Shown one piece after another: positions 1 to 8,500 of a stretch of 55,171 nucleotides of DNA. Under the pieces are notes generated by a model, which did not search any database, was not told the DNA's origin, and worked only from the letters and a program-made list of their open reading frames with translations. The position numbers were made by a program, and so were the translations under genes. The stretch is taken from NCBI RefSeq assembly GCF_012034385.1, contig NZ_JAAVJB010000011.1, positions 1-55,171 on the forward strand. Direction: 5' to 3'. The DNA comes from Streptomyces spiramenti. GTDB taxonomy: Bacteria; Actinomycetota; Actinomycetes; Streptomycetales; Streptomycetaceae. Each line of letters opens with the position of its first letter. The first letter of the stretch is position 1.

Positions 1-30
1 GCCGGCCCACGTCCCGGGACGTGGGCCGGC
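1..30. terminator. Perfect 30-bp palindrome at window edge
   Basis: Positions 1-15 are the exact reverse complement of 16-30, giving a 15-bp GC-rich stem with essentially no loop. It may extend beyond the window edge. This is typical of a Streptomyces intrinsic terminator, here probably of a gene lying before the window. Being symmetric, it could act on both strands. Confidence 0.5.
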
Positions 31-476
31 GGCCCGTGAGACGTGGGCCTGTCCGTCCCCGGCGTCGGCCGGCGTTCCTCCGTATGGGTGCCCGCCTCCC
101 CAGGGGCCGTTCCCCCCGGGGCGAGCGCCCGTGCCCGCAGAGGCCGTTCCCGCACTGCCGACGGGACGATTGCCGCAGGCCGGCCCGCTGCCCCGGGCGG
201 GGTGTACGGGCCGGTTCCCCGGCGCGGGGAGGCAGGCGCACCGAGACGTGCGGTACCGGTGCCCCCGAACCCGGTCCCCTCGTCAGCCCCGGCTGTGGCC
301 GGTCCCGGGCCAGGTCTGGTCGGCACCGGCCCCCAGGGTGCTTCGGCCCTGCCCGACCTCGCCGCCGTCGAGCGGCTCCGGGGCCCGGTCGCGCGCCGAG
401 AAGTGAGGGACTTCCCCGCACGTCACGGGTGCCGTTCCGAGTGGCGGGGTGGGGGGAGCGATGGTCCGATAGGGGG
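31..476. other. Non-coding stretch
   Basis: About 450 bases between the palindrome and the first gene. Overlapping open frames exist on both strands, but they are Arg/Pro/Gly-rich with no family resemblance and no ribosome binding site, so I take them as GC-rich noise. I see no clear promoter box. Confidence 0.4.
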
Positions 477-1196
477 ATGCGATGGCAACTGCGAGTAGTG
501 ATGGGCGCGGTCGGGGCAGCACTGCTGCTGCCGGGCGCCGGCGCCAGCGCCTCGGCGGAGTCGCTGGACGAGGAGCAGCTGCGGAGTGCGCTGCTGGACC
601 ACATGGACTTCCCCGAGGACTGGGCCCGCGACAGCGCGCAGGCGGAGGCCCAGCGCGGCATAGGCGTGCCGGCTCCACAGGAGGCGAGCTGCCGGGCGTT
701 GTTCGACGGGGGCGCCGACACCGCTGCCTCCACCGCGTTCGCGCGGTCGTTCTCCGGCCCCTTCGTCCGCACCACCGCAGCCGCACACGGTGGTGAGGGG
801 GCGGCGCAGGCCGCTCTGGAGGACTACCGGCGGACTGCGGAGGCCTGCAACTCGTTCGCGATCGTCGAGGGTGAGGGACACGGCCCGACCGAGATCAGCG
901 TGACCTACAACGGCGGCGGCACCGAGGAGCCCTCGCTGAAGGACTCGATGGCGGACGAGGTCGCGGCCGTCCGGTTCGAACGGGAACCGGAGACCACCGA
1001 GGCCCCTGAGGTGGTCGCCGAAGCCGCCTTGGTCCGCGTCGGTGAGCACACCGTGCTGGTCGCCCAGGTGGGACGGGACGACGCCGGAACCGGCGACCTG
1101 GAGCCGATGCTGGAACGTGCCGCAGAGAAGCTGCACGCGGTACAGGAAGGGCGGACGCCCGAGCCGCCCGAGGACCTGGACGGGACGGAGCTCTGA
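477..1196 (+). CDS. Secreted protein, PknH-sensor-like
   Basis: A 239-residue exported protein of unknown function. Residues 1-27 form a signal peptide: an Arg-containing n-region, a Val/Gly/Ala/Leu core and an ASA cleavage site, which is why I chose the ATG at 477 rather than the much longer upstream frame. The mature part is acidic and has two cysteines, in ASCRALF and EACNSF, which could form a disulfide. Their spacing and the alternating strand pattern recall extracellular sensor domains of PknH-type kinases and related lipoproteins, but no lipobox is present. That resemblance is an inference. No clear SD lies at the right distance, because the AGGGGG at 471-476 abuts the start codon. Function is unassigned. 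Confidence 0.75.
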   Translation: MRWQLRVVMGAVGAALLLPGAGASASAESLDEEQLRSALLDHMDFPEDWARDSAQAEAQRGIGVPAPQEASCRALFDGGADTAASTAFARSFSGPFVRTTAAAHGGEGAAQAALEDYRRTAEACNSFAIVEGEGHGPTEISVTYNGGGTEEPSLKDSMADEVAAVRFEREPETTEAPEVVAEAALVRVGEHTVLVAQVGRDDAGTGDLEPMLERAAEKLHAVQEGRTPEPPEDLDGTEL

Positions 1197-1684
1197 GCAC
1201 TCCTTCCGAACGCGGTCACCGCGTCGCCCACGCCCGAGCGTCCGTCGTCACCCGCCCCGGGCGCGGAACGGCGGAGGCCGTGAGCGCGCCCGGAGCAGCG
1301 CGGGACCGATCGCCGCGGGGCGGATGGCGGGTCGCCCCACGGCCACGCCACCGCCCCGCCCCTGCGCTCTCGGCCCCGGCTCCCACGCCGTCCGTCAGGC
1401 CCCTCTGAGCCTCACCACCCACAGGCCCAGCCGGCCGGGCACCGCCGGAGGGGCCACCGGCCGCACGGCCCGCCGGGGCCACGGCACACCGGCACACAGC
1501 GGGTGAGCAGCACAGGCGCCACGACACGGCACCGACAGCACGAGGCTCGGCACCGCCGGCCCGGCCGGGGCCGGTGTTGGGGCCGCCATCGCGTCGCGCC
1601 GCCCCTCGTCCCAGGTCGTCCCACACACGCGGGTCGCGCACGACGGCAGGGCGGAGCGGCGACGGGCGCGGGGGACGGGCGCCG
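1197..1684. other. Non-coding stretch
   Basis: About 490 bases between the secreted-protein gene and the deaminase-like gene. Long open frames on the minus strand (about 1216-1800 and 1412-2350) are Arg/Gly/Pro-rich and overlap a gene with normal codon use, so I reject them. No convincing hairpin was seen. Confidence 0.4.
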
Positions 1685-1690
1685 TAAGCT
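1685..1690 (+). promoter_or_regulatory. -10 box, leaderless start of 1697 gene
   Basis: TAAGCT fits the actinobacterial TANNNT -10 consensus and ends 6 nt before the ATG at 1697. There is no Shine-Dalgarno sequence, so transcription probably starts at the A of the start codon. Confidence 0.5.
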
Positions 1691-1696
1691 CTGCGC

Positions 1697-2044
1697 ATGA
1701 GCGACGCCATGGACCCTGAGGACCGCAAGATCATCACGCTGGCGCGGAGCGCTCGCGCCCGTAACGGCGTCGCCGAGGGCGCAGCAGTCAGGGACGACAT
1801 GGGCCGAACCTACGTCGCCGGCACCGTGCACCTGGACTCGCTGCGTCTCAGTGCGTTGCGGACCGCGGTGGCCATGGCCGTGGCGAGCGGTGCGACCTCT
1901 CTGGAAGCCGCGGCCGTTGTCTCGGAGGCCGCGGAGCTCCCTGCGGAGGACCTCGCCGCCGTCAACGACCTCGGCGGTCCCGCCACAGCCGTCCTCCTGG
2001 CCGACACCGACGGCGAACTGCGCGACAGTCGCACCGCCGGCTGA
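1697..2044 (+). CDS. Cytidine deaminase-like protein lacking zinc site
   Basis: A 115-residue protein similar in layout to small cytidine deaminases: a first helix (DRKIITLARSARAR), the strand NGVAEGAAVRDDMGRTYVAG, then the helix following SLRLSALRTAVAMAVASG. In true deaminases that helix carries the Cys/His-Ala-Glu zinc and catalytic motif, and a downstream PCxxC supplies two more ligands. Here the helix reads LSALRTAVA, and the protein contains no cysteine and only one histidine. It therefore cannot be a normal zinc deaminase. A gene annotated as cytidine deaminase commonly precedes era in Streptomyces, so the degenerate form is probably conserved and may have a structural or binding role. 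The start is probably leaderless. Confidence 0.8.
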   Translation: MSDAMDPEDRKIITLARSARARNGVAEGAAVRDDMGRTYVAGTVHLDSLRLSALRTAVAMAVASGATSLEAAAVVSEAAELPAEDLAAVNDLGGPATAVLLADTDGELRDSRTAG

Positions 2045-2062
2045 GCGAGGAGGACACCGCCC

Positions 2063-2338
2063 GTGTCCCGCAGGCACGCCGGTCAGAGCCTCGGGTGCTC
2101 CTTCTGCGGCTCGGCGCCCGAGACCGTAGGGCCCCCTCTCCTCGGTCGGCAGCCCCTCTCCTGCCCCCGTCGCCCCGCCCCCGTGCCGTCCCCCGCGCGA
2201 CCGACGGGGCGACGGGGCGACGGGGCGACGGGGCGAACAATAGGTCCGGACGTCCGTTGGTCCGGCTGCCGACGCCAGGCTCCGAACACCAGCATCCAGC
2301 GCTCGGCAACCGGTACCCAGCCCCAGCCTCAGCGATGA
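2063..2338 (+). CDS. Possible small protein with ClpX-like CxxC, doubtful
   Basis: GTG at 2063 follows a strong Shine-Dalgarno GAGGAGG (2045-2051) placed just after the stop of the deaminase-like gene. The first 25 or so residues read like a real protein, with LGCSFCGSAPETVG resembling the first knuckle of the ClpX N-terminal zinc finger (CSFCGxS). The expected second CxxC does not follow. The rest is Pro/Arg/Gly-rich and runs through a simple 8-bp tandem repeat, so the frame may be broken or the gene a remnant. Length as drawn is 91 residues. I cannot assign a function. It could equally be chance coding next to a good SD. Confidence 0.3.
   Translation: MSRRHAGQSLGCSFCGSAPETVGPPLLGRQPLSCPRRPAPVPSPARPTGRRGDGATGRTIGPDVRWSGCRRQAPNTSIQRSATGTQPQPQR
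2203..2234. repeat. Four tandem copies of GACGGGGC
   Basis: Four perfect head-to-tail copies of the 8-mer GACGGGGC occupy 2203-2234. A related complementary tract (CCCCCGTCGCCCCG) lies about 40 bases upstream, so a G-rich/C-rich hairpin or slippage structure is possible in this gap before era. Confidence 0.85.
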
Positions 2339-2558
2339 CCGCGCGTCCAACGATCACGGACTGTCTCTCATCGCGCGGCAGGCGGGTATGGACTCCCCCG
2401 TCCAGTGCAGGGTGGGCCTGTCTGGCATCGCTCGGAGTACCGCGTGGGCCGCGCCCCTTCGCACCGCTCCGGCGGGGCGGTTCCCCCTTCTCCTCTCCCG
2501 AACCGTGCGCCGCCTGGCGCGCGCCCCTGCCGCCGTCCTGCGTCGGCAGAGGATCGGG

Positions 2559-2564
2559 GACAAT
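2559..2564 (+). promoter_or_regulatory. -10 box of era (GACAAT)
   Basis: GACAAT lies 7 nt before the ATG at 2572 and there is no SD. The same GACAAT-to-start arrangement recurs before hemW and before the gene at 23858, which supports a leaderless era mRNA. Confidence 0.45.
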
Positions 2565-2571
2565 GGCCCTC

Positions 2572-3516
2572 ATGAGTGCTCCCTCCCCCGCCACCTCCGA
2601 TGCCCCGCACCGCTCGGGGTTCGCCTGTTTCGTCGGCCGCCCCAACGCGGGCAAGTCGACCCTGACCAACGCGCTGGTGGGGACGAAGGTCGCGATCACC
2701 TCCAACCGCCCGCAGACCACCCGGCACACGGTGCGCGGCATCGTGCACCGCCCGGACGCGCAGCTGATCCTGGTCGACACCCCCGGCCTCCACAAGCCGC
2801 GCACGCTGCTCGGCGAGCGGCTGAACGACGTGGTCCGCACCACCTGGGCCGAGGTGGACGTCATCGGCTTCTGCCTGCCGGCCGACCAGAAGCTTGGCCC
2901 GGGCGACAAGTTCATCGCCAAGGAACTCGCCTCGATCAAGCGCACCCCCAAGGTCGCCATTGTCACCAAGACCGACCTGGTCGACCCCCAGACGCTGGCC
3001 GAGCAGCTGATCGCCGTGGATCGCCTCGGCCAGGAACTGGGGATCGACTGGGCGCAGATCGTTCCCGTCTCCGCCGTCGGCGACCAGCAGCTCTCGCTCC
3101 TCGCCGACCTACTGGTGCCGCTGCTCCCGGAAGGGCCGCTGCTCTACCCGGAGGGTGACCTGACCGACGAGCCCGAACAGGTCATGGTCGCGGAACTGAT
3201 CCGGGAAGCCGCGCTGGAAGGGGTGCGGGACGAACTGCCGCACTCCATCGCCGTCGTGGTCGAGGAGATGCTCCCGAGGGAGGGCCGCCCCGCGGATCGC
3301 CCCCTGCTGGACATCCACGCGAACCTCTTCATCGAGCGCTCCAGCCAGAAGGGCATCGTCATCGGGCCGAAGGGCCGCAGGCTGAAGGAGGTCGGCACCA
3401 CCTCCCGCCGCCACATCGAGGCGCTGCTCGGCACGCCGGTCTTCCTCGACCTGCACGTGAAGATCGCCAAGGACTGGCAGCGCGACCCCAAACAGCTGCG
3501 GCGGCTCGGTTTCTGA
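2572..3516 (+). CDS. era: GTPase Era
   Basis: A 314-residue ribosome-assembly GTPase that binds the 3' end of 16S rRNA during 30S maturation. It shows the P-loop GRPNAGKST (residues 22-30), DTPG (G3), TKTD (G4) and a VSA G5 motif. A C-terminal KH RNA-binding domain is centred on ERSSQKGIVIGPKGRRLKE. I chose the ATG at 2572 over the in-frame ATG at 2563 because GACAAT at 2559-2564 would be a -10 box for a leaderless mRNA starting there. The frame stays open far upstream, but that stretch is not Era-like. The 3' end faces rnz on the opposite strand. Confidence 0.95.
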   Translation: MSAPSPATSDAPHRSGFACFVGRPNAGKSTLTNALVGTKVAITSNRPQTTRHTVRGIVHRPDAQLILVDTPGLHKPRTLLGERLNDVVRTTWAEVDVIGFCLPADQKLGPGDKFIAKELASIKRTPKVAIVTKTDLVDPQTLAEQLIAVDRLGQELGIDWAQIVPVSAVGDQQLSLLADLLVPLLPEGPLLYPEGDLTDEPEQVMVAELIREAALEGVRDELPHSIAVVVEEMLPREGRPADRPLLDIHANLFIERSSQKGIVIGPKGRRLKEVGTTSRRHIEALLGTPVFLDLHVKIAKDWQRDPKQLRRLGF

Positions 3517-3836
3517 CCCACTGCCCCTCGGCGGGTCCGGTCGCCTTCGCGCGGCCCGGCTCGCCGGCGCATCCTGCGCACTCCTTCGTTGCCCGCCCGC
3601 AGTCATAGACCGGCGGCCTCCGCCACGACCTCCGCTCGGTGACCGGGTCCGGGCCGATCCCGCGTTCGTCCTCGGGGGCCGCCCCCCCGCTCGAGCGACC
3701 TACCGGCGCTGCGCGCCTTGACCTGGGCCGGCCCGTTCCCGCCCGCCGGTGCCCCCAGGGGCGACCCACCACCACAGCCATGACCACACCGCGTTCCACA
3801 CAGCCACGCTCCTCGACCCACCACCACGCAACACAG
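3517..3836. other. Gap between convergent era and rnz
   Basis: No gene is supported here. The only hairpin is a weak CGGGGG/CCCCCG stem (3673-3678 with 3084-type spacing to 3684-3689). A 14-bp direct repeat of CGACCCACCACCAC occurs at 3762-3775 and 3814-3827. A minus-strand promoter-like pair (3837-3866) would transcribe leftward through this gap, antisense to the end of era. Confidence 0.45.
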
Positions 3837-3866
3837 AGCGTAGCCATCGTTACGTGGTGTAGTCAA
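3837..3866 (-). promoter_or_regulatory. Orphan minus-strand promoter, TTGACT-N18-TACGCT
   Basis: Read on the minus strand, 3866-3861 is TTGACT and 3842-3837 is TACGCT, with an 18-bp spacer. This is among the best -35/-10 matches in the window. It lies just past the end of rnz (stop at 3882) and points away from it into a gap with no gene, towards the 3' end of era. Confidence 0.45.
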
Positions 3867-3881
3867 GTGGTGGTACGGTCG

Positions 3882-4922
3882 TCATCGTCGGGGCGGCAAC
3901 TCCACCCGTTCCAGGTCGCGGGCCACGGTGAGTTCGCCCGTGAAACCGGCGGCACGGGCCTGCCGCCCGAACTGCTCCGCGTCGGGGTAACGCTGACTGA
4001 AATGGGTCAGCACGAGATGCCGCACCCCGCACGACGCGGCGACCCGGCCCGCCTGGCCGGCGGTCAAGTGGCCGTGTTCGTCGGCAAGTCCCGCGTCCTC
4101 GTCGAGAAAGGTCGACTCGATGACCAGCATGTCGCACCGCTCGGCCAGGGCGTACACGCCCTCGCACATGCGCGTGTCCATGACGAAGGCGAAACTCTGG
4201 CCGGGGCGACGCTCGCTGACCTCCGTGAGATCGACACCCCGCAGCGTCCCCTCCCGCTGCAACCGGCCGACATCCGGACCGCGGATACCGACGGCGGCGA
4301 GCCGCTCCGGAAGCATGCGGACGCCGTCCGGCTCGTCGAGCCGGTAGCCAACGGCGTCCACCGGGTGGGAGAGCCGTGCCGCGCTCAGCACGAAGCCGTC
4401 ACCCGCCGCGGACCACGCGAGGCCGGGCCCGCTCCCCGACCTCGCCCCCTCGGCCTCCGGTGGCACGGTGGATCCCGGCACCGGAGTGTCGAGGTTCTCG
4501 GTGGCCGACGGGGCGAGGTCGCCACGCTCCGGCTGCCGGGTCCCGGGGGCTGTGGCGAGGTCCACGGGGTGCTCGGCGATCCGCACGGTGGTGCGGTAGG
4601 CGGTGGACTGACGGAGCCTGTCGTAGAAGCGCTGCCCGGAGGCAGGGTAGTGCGCCGTGACCTGGTGCGGCACCCGGTCGAGATTGATGCGCTGGATGAC
4701 TCCCGCCAGGCCCAGCGAATGGTCCCCGTGGAAGTGGGTGACGCACAGCCTAGTCAGATCGTGGGCGCTGACACCGGCGAGCAGCATCTGACGCTGCGTT
4801 CCCTCACCCGGGTCGAAGAGGAGCCCCTCCCGGTCCCACCGCAGGAAGTAGCCGTTGTGGTTCCGGTGACGGGTGGGGACCTGGCCGGCCGTGCCGAGGA
4901 CGACCAGTTCGCGCGGTGACAC
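3882..4922 (-). CDS. rnz: Ribonuclease Z family MBL hydrolase
   Basis: A 346-residue metallo-beta-lactamase-fold nuclease, probably RNase Z, the endonuclease that matures tRNA 3' ends. The N-terminal [20 protein letters not shown] and the zinc motif HFHGDH (residues 63-68) match the RNase Z family, followed by VIESTF and LTHFSQRY, which supply further metal ligands. The GTG start at 4922 lies 9 nt after the stop of the HIT gene on the same strand, so the two are probably co-transcribed and translationally coupled. Residues about 120-185 contain a Pro/Gly-rich insertion. Some tRNAs in this window (both tRNA-Ala) lack an encoded CCA, so their 3' ends need such an enzyme. Confidence 0.88.
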   Translation of the reverse strand: MSPRELVVLGTAGQVPTRHRNHNGYFLRWDREGLLFDPGEGTQRQMLLAGVSAHDLTRLCVTHFHGDHSLGLAGVIQRINLDRVPHQVTAHYPASGQRFYDRLRQSTAYRTTVRIAEHPVDLATAPGTRQPERGDLAPSATENLDTPVPGSTVPPEAEGARSGSGPGLAWSAAGDGFVLSAARLSHPVDAVGYRLDEPDGVRMLPERLAAVGIRGPDVGRLQREGTLRGVDLTEVSERRPGQSFAFVMDTRMCEGVYALAERCDMLVIESTFLDEDAGLADEHGHLTAGQAGRVAASCGVRHLVLTHFSQRYPDAEQFGRQARAAGFTGELTVARDLERVELPPRR

Positions 4923-4931
4923 GGTGCCCGC

Positions 4932-5291
4932 TCAGCCGGGAGGCCAGTTGAGGCCCCGGCCGGCGAGCAGGTGGGCGTGCGCGTGGAAGACCGTCTGCCC
5001 CGCTCCGGCGCCGGTGTTGAAGACGACGCGGTAGCCGCTGTCGCCCGCGCCCTCCTGCTCGGCGACCCGACCGGCGACCGTCACGACATCCGCGGCGACA
5101 TCGGGTTCGGCCTCAGCCAGCGAGGCCGCGTCGGCGTAGTGCGCGCGGGGGATGACCAGAACGTGGGTGGGCGCCTGCGGGTTGATGTCCCGGAAGGCGA
5201 GGGTCGTCTCCGTCTCGTGCACCACCGTGGCGGGCACATCACCGGCGACGATCTTGCAGAACAGGCAGTCCGCCTGGGGTTCTCCAGCCAT
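4932..5291 (-). CDS. HIT family nucleotide hydrolase
   Basis: A 119-residue histidine-triad protein of the HinT branch, which hydrolyses purine nucleotide phosphoramidates and related adenylates. The HAHAHLLAG motif lies at residues 103-111, with the catalytic triad H103/H105/H107. CLFC at residues 9-12 can bind zinc together with a conserved histidine, as in many HinT proteins. I chose the ATG at 5291 (MAGEPQADCLFCKI) over the longer frame because a TACGAT -10 box (5298-5303) lies 6 nt upstream, giving a leaderless mRNA. rnz follows 9 nt downstream. Confidence 0.92.
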   Translation of the reverse strand: MAGEPQADCLFCKIVAGDVPATVVHETETTLAFRDINPQAPTHVLVIPRAHYADAASLAEAEPDVAADVVTVAGRVAEQEGAGDSGYRVVFNTGAGAGQTVFHAHAHLLAGRGLNWPPG

Positions 5292-5297
5292 GGACGG

Positions 5298-5303
5298 ATC
5301 GTA
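5298..5303 (-). promoter_or_regulatory. -10 box of HIT-rnz operon (TACGAT)
   Basis: On the minus strand, TACGAT ends 6 nt before the ATG at 5291. No SD precedes that ATG, consistent with leaderless transcription of hit-rnz. Confidence 0.5.
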
Positions 5304-5427
5304 CCCGCAGACCCCCGAGCGCCCCGGCCCGGTCACGCGCCACGGGCCGCGCACCCGGCGGGCGGCAACGACCTGCGGCTGGGCCCGTTGCGCGCCGACA
5401 GCGGACGCCCCCCTGCTCAGGCACGGC

Positions 5428-5454
5428 TTCCGGACGGCGTGGCGCCGTCCGGAA
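5428..5454 (-). terminator. Terminator after tricorn gene
   Basis: A perfect 12-bp inverted repeat (5428-5439 with 5443-5454) with a 3-nt TGG loop. It lies about 105 nt past the stop of the tricorn protease gene and before the HIT promoter. There is no U-tract, as is usual in Streptomyces. Confidence 0.6.
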
Positions 5455-5559
5455 CGCGCCGCGGGCGCCCGGGCCCGCTACGGGGCCCACGGCCGGCCGA
5501 ACGTCCCGGCACAGCAGCGGGCCCGGGCCGGGGAGGGGCAGCCCTCCCCGGCGCTGTCC

Positions 5560-8500
5560 TCAGCCGATCTCGGGTGGCGACGGCGGCGTCATGGGGCCGA
5601 CCCGCTCCAGCTCCGCCAGGACCGTCCGCAGCGCCTCCTCCAGCTGCGGGTCACGGCCGGCCACCCAGTCCTGCGGGGACACGGGGACCTCGACATCGGG
5701 TTCGACGCCGTAGTTCTCCACCTCCCAACCGGGACCGTCCAACCAGATCGCGTACTTGGGCTGCGTGGTGTGCGTACCGTCGACCAGCGAGTACCGGCCG
5801 TCGATCCCGACCACGCCGCCCCAGGTGCGGGTGCCGATCACGGGAGCCAGGCCGAGCCGCTTGATGGACGCGGTCACGATGTCGCCGTCGGAGCCGGAGA
5901 ACTCGTCGCACAACGCCACCATCGGGCCTCGCGGGGCCTCCGCGGGAAAGGTGACCGGACGGGCGCCGCGGATGAGGTCCCAGCCGATGACGCGCCGGGA
6001 CAGCTTCTCGATCACCAACTGCGAGGTGTGGCCGCCACGGTTCTCGCGAACGTCCACGACGAGGCCGTCCCGGCCGATCTCGGTCCGCAGGTCCCGGTGG
6101 AGCTGTGCCCAGCCGACCCCCATCATGTCGGGGACGTGCAGGTAGCCGAGCCGGCCTCCGGAGCTGCGACGCACCTCCTCCCGGCGCGCGCGCACCAGGT
6201 CCTGGTAGCGCAGGGCCTCCTCGCTCGGCACCGGCACCACGACGACCTGCCGACGCGGGCCGCCCCCAGCGGGCTCGACCGTCAGCTCCACGGCCTGGTC
6301 CGCCGTCCCGGCCAGCAGCGGAGCGACGCCCGTGACCGGGTCCACGGGACGGCCGTCGACCGCGACGAGGGCGTCCCCGGGGCGAACGGCGACCCCCGGG
6401 GCTGTCAGCGGTGAGCGTGCGTGCGGGTCGGAGCTCTCCGTCGGCAGGACGCGGTCCACCCGCCAGGTGCCGTCCTCGTGCCGGGAGATGTCCGCGCCGA
6501 GGAGCCCCTGCCGGCGCGCCGCGGGGGTGTGGCGGCCCGCCGGAACGATGTACGCGTGCGAGGTGTACAGCTCGCCGACGACCTCCCACAGCAGGTCGGT
6601 GAGGTCGTCATGGGTACCGACGGCCTCCACGAGGGGGCGGTACTCCGCGAGCACCGCTTCCCAGTCGACGCCGCCCATGTCCGCGCGCCAGAAGTTGTCG
6701 CGCATCAGCCGACCGCACTCGTCGAACATCTGCCGCCACTCCGCGGCGGGGTCGACGGTGATGCGGACACGGCCGAGATCGATGCGCTGGTTGCGGTCGT
6801 CGTCGCCGTCCAGCTTGTCCGCGTCCGAGTCGGCGGGGACGGCCCGCAGCTTTCCGCCCGCCCGCAGCACGACCTGGAGCCCGTCACCGGTCATCTCGTA
6901 GGCGTCGGCGCGCTCCGTGAGGGTGCCGGCCCGTCGTCGGGTGAGGTCGTAGCGCCGGAGCCGGGACTCCGGCGGGTCCTCGGTTCCGGTGCCGAGAACA
7001 CCGGAGACCGGGTGTTCGAGCCACAGCACGCCGGTGGCGGAGGCACGCAGCTCCGAGCAGCTGGCCGCGTCCACCGGGAACGGCACGACCCGGTCGGCGA
7101 GTCCGTCGAGATCGACCCGGGTGGTGGGCGGCGCGGTCCGGGAGGGCGCCGCCGCAGCCCCTTCGGCGTTGTCGGCCGCCGTCGCCGCGTCGGCGGCGTC
7201 AGCGCCCGAGGTGCCCTGGATGTTCGTCGCGCCGGGCTCGCGCTCTCCGGCTTCGTCGTCGGCACCGTTGGGGCGGCCGTGACGCTGCGGGCCGAACGGG
7301 GAGAGCGCGTCGGCGGCCAGTGTGAGGAGATGCGGCCGTCCTCCCGCGGAGAACCCGAGGTCGAAGACGTGCGCGTCGTAGACCGGGTCGAAGGTCCGCT
7401 CGGAGAGAAAGGCCAGGTGCTTTCCGTCCCGGGTGAACGCGGGTGAGAAGTCCTTGAACCGCGCGGGCGTCACCTCGTGCACGGTGCGCTGCGCGAGCTC
7501 GGCGAGCCGGATCTGCCGGAGCGGCTGCACATCGGGGTGGGACCAGGCCAGCCAGCGGGAGTCGGGCGAGAAGGTCAGTCCGTCCACGTCACCGTCGCCG
7601 GAACGGTCGAGCTCGTGGACCTCGCCGCTCGGGAGGTCGACCAGCAGCAGGCGCCCGTCGTGCGAGGCGACGGCGGCGGTGCTCCCGTCGGGCGAGACCC
7701 GGAGTTCGAGCACCCGTCCGAGGGCACCGGCAGCCAGCAGCCGGGGGCCGGCGTGGTCGACCGGGGGCGCCGCGGGTGCCAGCGCCAGCGCGTCGTCGCC
7801 CTGGGCGTCGGTCACCCACAGCACCTGGTCGGTGTCCTCGGAGCGGAAGGCCTGGGGCAGGCGGGCGCGGACGCCGGCGTCGGTGGCGACCGACCGGACC
7901 GGACCGTCGCGGTGGGTGACCCAGTGCACCGTGCCGCGCGCCTCGACGGCGGTGGCGCGGCCGGTGTGGTCGGGGGCGAAGGACCCCAGGTTGTGCGCGG
8001 CGCTGACGGGGCGCGGCTGGCGTTCGGTACGGGGCCCCGCGAAGCGGAAGTCCGCCCGGGTCGGCGCGGCACCGGCCAGGTCGTCGAGGATCCACAGCTC
8101 GCCGCGTCGCGCGTGGACGACGCGCCTGCCGTCGGTCGCCGCCTGGCGCGCGTAACCGCTGTCCAGGGGTGTGTGGCGGCGCAGGTCCGTGCCGTCGGGG
8201 CGCGAGGAGTACACCGCACCCGTGCCCTCGTGGTCGGAGAGGAAGGCGATGCGGTCACCGACCCACATCGGGCATTCCAGGTTGCCGTCGAGATCTTGGT
8301 GGACGCGGCCGAACTCACCGTCCCCGTCCGTGTCGATCCACAGCTTCCCGGCGGTGCCGCCGCGGTAGCGCTTCCAGCGTGCGGCGTCCCGGCCGCGGCT
8401 CTGCCCGGCGGAGACGAGCAGCGCGGCGCCGCCGGGGCCGAGGGCCACGCCGCCGGTCTGGCCGTACGGCAGGATCCGTGCCGGGGAGCCGTCGATGGGG

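Noticed and set aside
1412..2350. 312-residue minus-strand frame over the deaminase-like gene
   Set aside because: Shadow frame of GC-rich DNA; the plus-strand gene has a promoter box and family structure.
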